In this document: piece after piece, positions 61,804 to 64,000 of the stretch
Layout: every line of letters starts with the position of its first letter
How positions within the stretch are numbered: the first letter of the stretch is position 1
Source: Chryseobacterium indologenes
GTDB taxonomy: Bacteria; Bacteroidota; Bacteroidia; Flavobacteriales; Weeksellaceae
Reading direction: 5' to 3'
Assembly: GCA_002439165.1 (NCBI GenBank)
Contig: DJTE01000040.1
Coordinates: forward strand, 80,578-144,577
DNA length: 64,000 nucleotides
Notes under the pieces: model-generated
What the model was told of the DNA's origin: nothing
What the model saw: the letters and a program-made list of their open reading frames with translations, nothing else
Databases searched by the model: none
Position numbers and translations under genes: made by a program

Positions 61804-62682
61804 CTATGAGTTTTTTAAGATTTGAAGCATCCTGCCAACTTCAATATCCATTCTCGAAAAGGCAAACCATTTTTTGCCCAGGTCTTTGAGTGATGCTCCG
61901 ATATGGTAGAGTTCTGTATCGTCAATTATCATAAATCGGTCGTGAGCATCGGAAAAGACCTCAACTTCTATATTCGGATATTGGCTGTTATACCGTTGTA
62001 AGTCCAGCCGTAGCTGATTGCTGATGCTTTTGGTATAGATTGTTGCGGTTACATTATTATTCCGTTTACCCAATAAAGTCAATACCGTATCATCTACATA
62101 ATTATCCAGCAGGATAATGGAGGTTTTAGCACTTCGCACAATGTCGGAAACAAAGGTATAAGCATCGAAAATCTGTCCGTTGTAGAAAATACCTTTTTCG
62201 CTGTGGAGCTTGTCGCTTTCCAATGCTTTAAAAATCTCCTCAAATTTTTGGTCGGCTTGTAATTGTTTCAGTTCTATGTGGTCCAAACGATGAAATAGCG
62301 AAGCATTGCTGATAAGCATTTTTCGCATTTCTACAAAGGCATTCATAATCTCAACACTGACCTTTACGGCTACATCGCTACGCAATAATGCGGACATCAT
62401 TGCCACTCCTTGTTCCGAAAATGCAAAGGGTAGCGTACGCCGACCACCTCGCCCGATGTTTGAGGTGCCAAATTGGTACTTCAAAGATTTTGCTTCTTGT
62501 TCGGCAAGCTGAAAGCAAAAAGTTTCGGGAAAGCGGTTCTCATTTCTCTTTACAACCCTGTTTAGTGCTTTCGTTTCTGCTTTATAGAGCATTGCTAAAT
62601 CAGTGTCAAGAATAACTTGCTTACCTCTAATAGTATGGATAAGCGGAGCAATTTCTTTTTGGGATATGGCAATATCGGTCAT
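61804..62682 (-). CDS. ORF6N-domain protein with phospholipase D-like C-terminus
   Basis: A 292-residue protein. The N-terminal 150 residues hold the ORF6N DNA-binding domain (KQVILDTDLAMLYKAETKAL, NRFPETFCFQL, FAFSEQGVAMMSALL), common in phages and ICEs. The C-terminal half (from about 165) reads like a PLD-type nuclease fold: FVSDIVRSAKTSIILLDNYV and then DAHDRFMIIDDTELYHIGASLKDLGKKW, where HDRFMIID takes the place of the HxK motif. The Lys of HKD is Arg, so catalytic activity is unsure. Its start overlaps the stop of topB (ATGA). Confidence 0.8.
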   Translation of the reverse strand: MTDIAISQKEIAPLIHTIRGKQVILDTDLAMLYKAETKALNRVVKRNENRFPETFCFQLAEQEAKSLKYQFGTSNIGRGGRRTLPFAFSEQGVAMMSALLRSDVAVKVSVEIMNAFVEMRKMLISNASLFHRLDHIELKQLQADQKFEEIFKALESDKLHSEKGIFYNGQIFDAYTFVSDIVRSAKTSIILLDNYVDDTVLTLLGKRNNNVTATIYTKSISNQLRLDLQRYNSQYPNIEVEVFSDAHDRFMIIDDTELYHIGASLKDLGKKWFAFSRMDIEVGRMLQILKNS

Positions 62683-64000
62683 CGTCTTTTTGATTTTTGA
62701 TTTTCAAACTCAAAAGAGGTTGTACAATCCTCTTTCAATACGATATACGCATCGAATTTCTTTCCTGCCTTGCTTTTCATCCCTTTGATAAGTGAAGTTT
62801 TCCTTTTATTGACAAGGCTTTCAATATCAGCTATGCCTATTTGTATGCCACACACGTTGCGGAACTGAACCCAATTACAAGCCTCATCAGGACACTTCAC
62901 AATTTTATCACGGATAATGAGTTGCTGGCTTTTACATTTCGGGCAAATGAGTTGTGGTAGGTTATTTTGAGCAATGGAAGTTTGCAGCAATTCATCGGTA
63001 ATAGACGAAGCATAAGTTTCCATTTCTTTTTGAAATGCCCCTGCATCCGTTTCGTGGTTTTCTATTTTCTGCAATGCGAGTTCCCATTCGGCTGTCATTG
63101 CCACGTCCGCAATTTTCCGTTCTTTAACCAATTCATATACTTGCAATCCTTTTTCGGTAGGGATTAAGGATTTCTTTTCCCGTTGGATATAATTGCGGGT
63201 AAACAAGGTTTCAATTATTGCGGCTCTTGTAGCCGGAGTGCCAATACCTATATTTTGCAGGGCTTTCCTTTCGTCTTCGTTTTCAATTTCCTTGCCTGCA
63301 CTTTCCATAGCCGACAAAAGCCCTGCTTCGGTATATAATACAGGTGGTTTCGTTTTCTTTTCCAAAACGGTTGCTTCCTTGATTTTGAGTTCATCGCCTT
63401 TTTTCAGTTCGGGCAAATCCTGTACAGGTTCGGTATCATCATCGGAGAAACTGCCTTTGATAGAACGCCAACCTGCTTCTATAACCTTACAACCCTTTGC
63501 CGTAAAATCATAATGCAATGCCTGTAAACTTACATCGGTTATCTCTTTGATGCAGGCTTGTGAAAGGACTTCGAGCAATCGAAAGGCAATCATATCATAA
63601 ACGGAATTTTCCTTTGCGTTCAGAGCTGATGGGATTTTATCAGTAATCAATAATCCGTGGTGGTCGGTAACACGCAAATCGTTTACAATACGTTTATTAA
63701 AACGTCCCCATTTCATTTTTGATACAGCTTGCTTACAAGTTTCTCTGTCCTGCAAAGCTCTTACAAGGTTGGGTACTTCAGCCCAAACATCTTCGGGAAT
63801 ATATTTGCTTCCGGTACGTGGGTATGTGATAAACTTCTTTTCGTAGAGGCTTTGGGCAATATTCAGCGTTTCTTCCGCAGGAAGGTTCAGCTTTTTGTTG
63901 GCTTCTTTTTGCAATCCGGTAAGATCGAACAATAAAGGTGGTTGCTCTGTAACACTTTTGGTTTCCACCGATGTAACCGTTGCCGTTTCGTTTCGCTGAA
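62679..64000 (-). CDS. topB: DNA topoisomerase III, C-terminal part (cut by window end)
   Basis: The frame is open to the window end at 64000, so the 5' part is missing; the GTG at 63968 is not the real start. About 440 residues are visible. The catalytic Tyr lies in FITYPRTGSKYIPED, followed by VTDHHGLLITD and the GIGTPATRAAIIETLFTRNYI segment of type IA topoisomerases. A zinc-finger-like CPKCKSQQLIIRD and CPDEAC follows near the C-terminus. TopB on ICEs probably resolves DNA during transfer. It overlaps the ORF6N gene by 4 bp. Confidence 0.93.
   Translation of the reverse strand, partial: QRNETATVTSVETKSVTEQPPLLFDLTGLQKEANKKLNLPAEETLNIAQSLYEKKFITYPRTGSKYIPEDVWAEVPNLVRALQDRETCKQAVSKMKWGRFNKRIVNDLRVTDHHGLLITDKIPSALNAKENSVYDMIAFRLLEVLSQACIKEITDVSLQALHYDFTAKGCKVIEAGWRSIKGSFSDDDTEPVQDLPELKKGDELKIKEATVLEKKTKPPVLYTEAGLLSAMESAGKEIENEDERKALQNIGIGTPATRAAIIETLFTRNYIQREKKSLIPTEKGLQVYELVKERKIADVAMTAEWELALQKIENHETDAGAFQKEMETYASSITDELLQTSIAQNNLPQLICPKCKSQQLIIRDKIVKCPDEACNWVQFRNVCGIQIGIADIESLVNKRKTSLIKGMKSKAGKKFDAYIVLKEDCTTSFEFENQKSKRR

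Overview
The window comes from the chromosome of a low-GC Bacteroidota, most likely a Chryseobacterium-like flavobacterium. The evidence is a type IX secretion sorting domain on a secreted protease, promoters of the TAnnTTTG type, and a Bacteroidetes-type conjugation operon. It has two parts: ordinary chromosome from 1 to about 9,900, and an integrative conjugative element (ICE) from about 10,000 to the right edge, where it is still open. The right end of the ICE is not in the window.

Chromosomal part (1-9,902): the C-terminal part of an outer-membrane beta-barrel receptor; a nucleotidyltransferase of the glycerol-3-phosphate cytidylyltransferase type; a frameshifted trans-aconitate-type methyltransferase; UDP-glucose 4-epimerase (galE); a small membrane protein with an in-frame stop; a DegT-type sugar aminotransferase; a secreted subtilisin-like protease; and PEP carboxylase (ppc).

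ICE left part (10,212-20,191): a tyrosine integrase that lacks the first catalytic Arg, an IS110-family element beside decayed genes, ssb, a DUF932 gene and small ORFs, then a PRTRC cassette (E, C, F-like, B, ThiF). In that cassette C is ubiquitin-like with a C-terminal Gly, B is E2-like and ThiF is E1-like. A cargo island follows (20,613-25,344): an OLD/TOPRIM nuclease plus a UvrD-like helicase, which resembles Gabija, and a third gene with six CxxC zinc pairs.

ICE core (25,354-55,798): regulators (a degenerate receiver and two excisionase-like HTH proteins); the tra operon on the minus strand (traE, F, G, I, J, K, an unknown, L, M, N, O, Q), with a group II intron splitting traG near its 3' end; a mercury-resistance operon on the plus strand (ArsR-type regulator, merTP, merP-like, merB, merA); traD-like, DUF3408 and parA genes; hairpin clusters that may be oriT, with a second IS110 element; the mob genes (mobA, relaxase mobB, coupling protein mobC); and SulP, DksA-like and RteC genes. 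ICE right part (55,808-64,000): a giant methylase-helicase, DUF1896, an ORF6N protein and topoisomerase III (cut by the window end).

Signals that gene content alone does not explain: (1) a 13-bp motif, GCCAAAyaCtGCC, usually present twice with a 20-bp period, upstream of five ICE operons and in the same orientation relative to the gene; (2) an 8-bp tandem repeat (GCTTTTAT) upstream of parA; (3) an exact reading-frame join of traG across the intron; (4) the extra zinc-cluster gene behind the Gabija-like pair.
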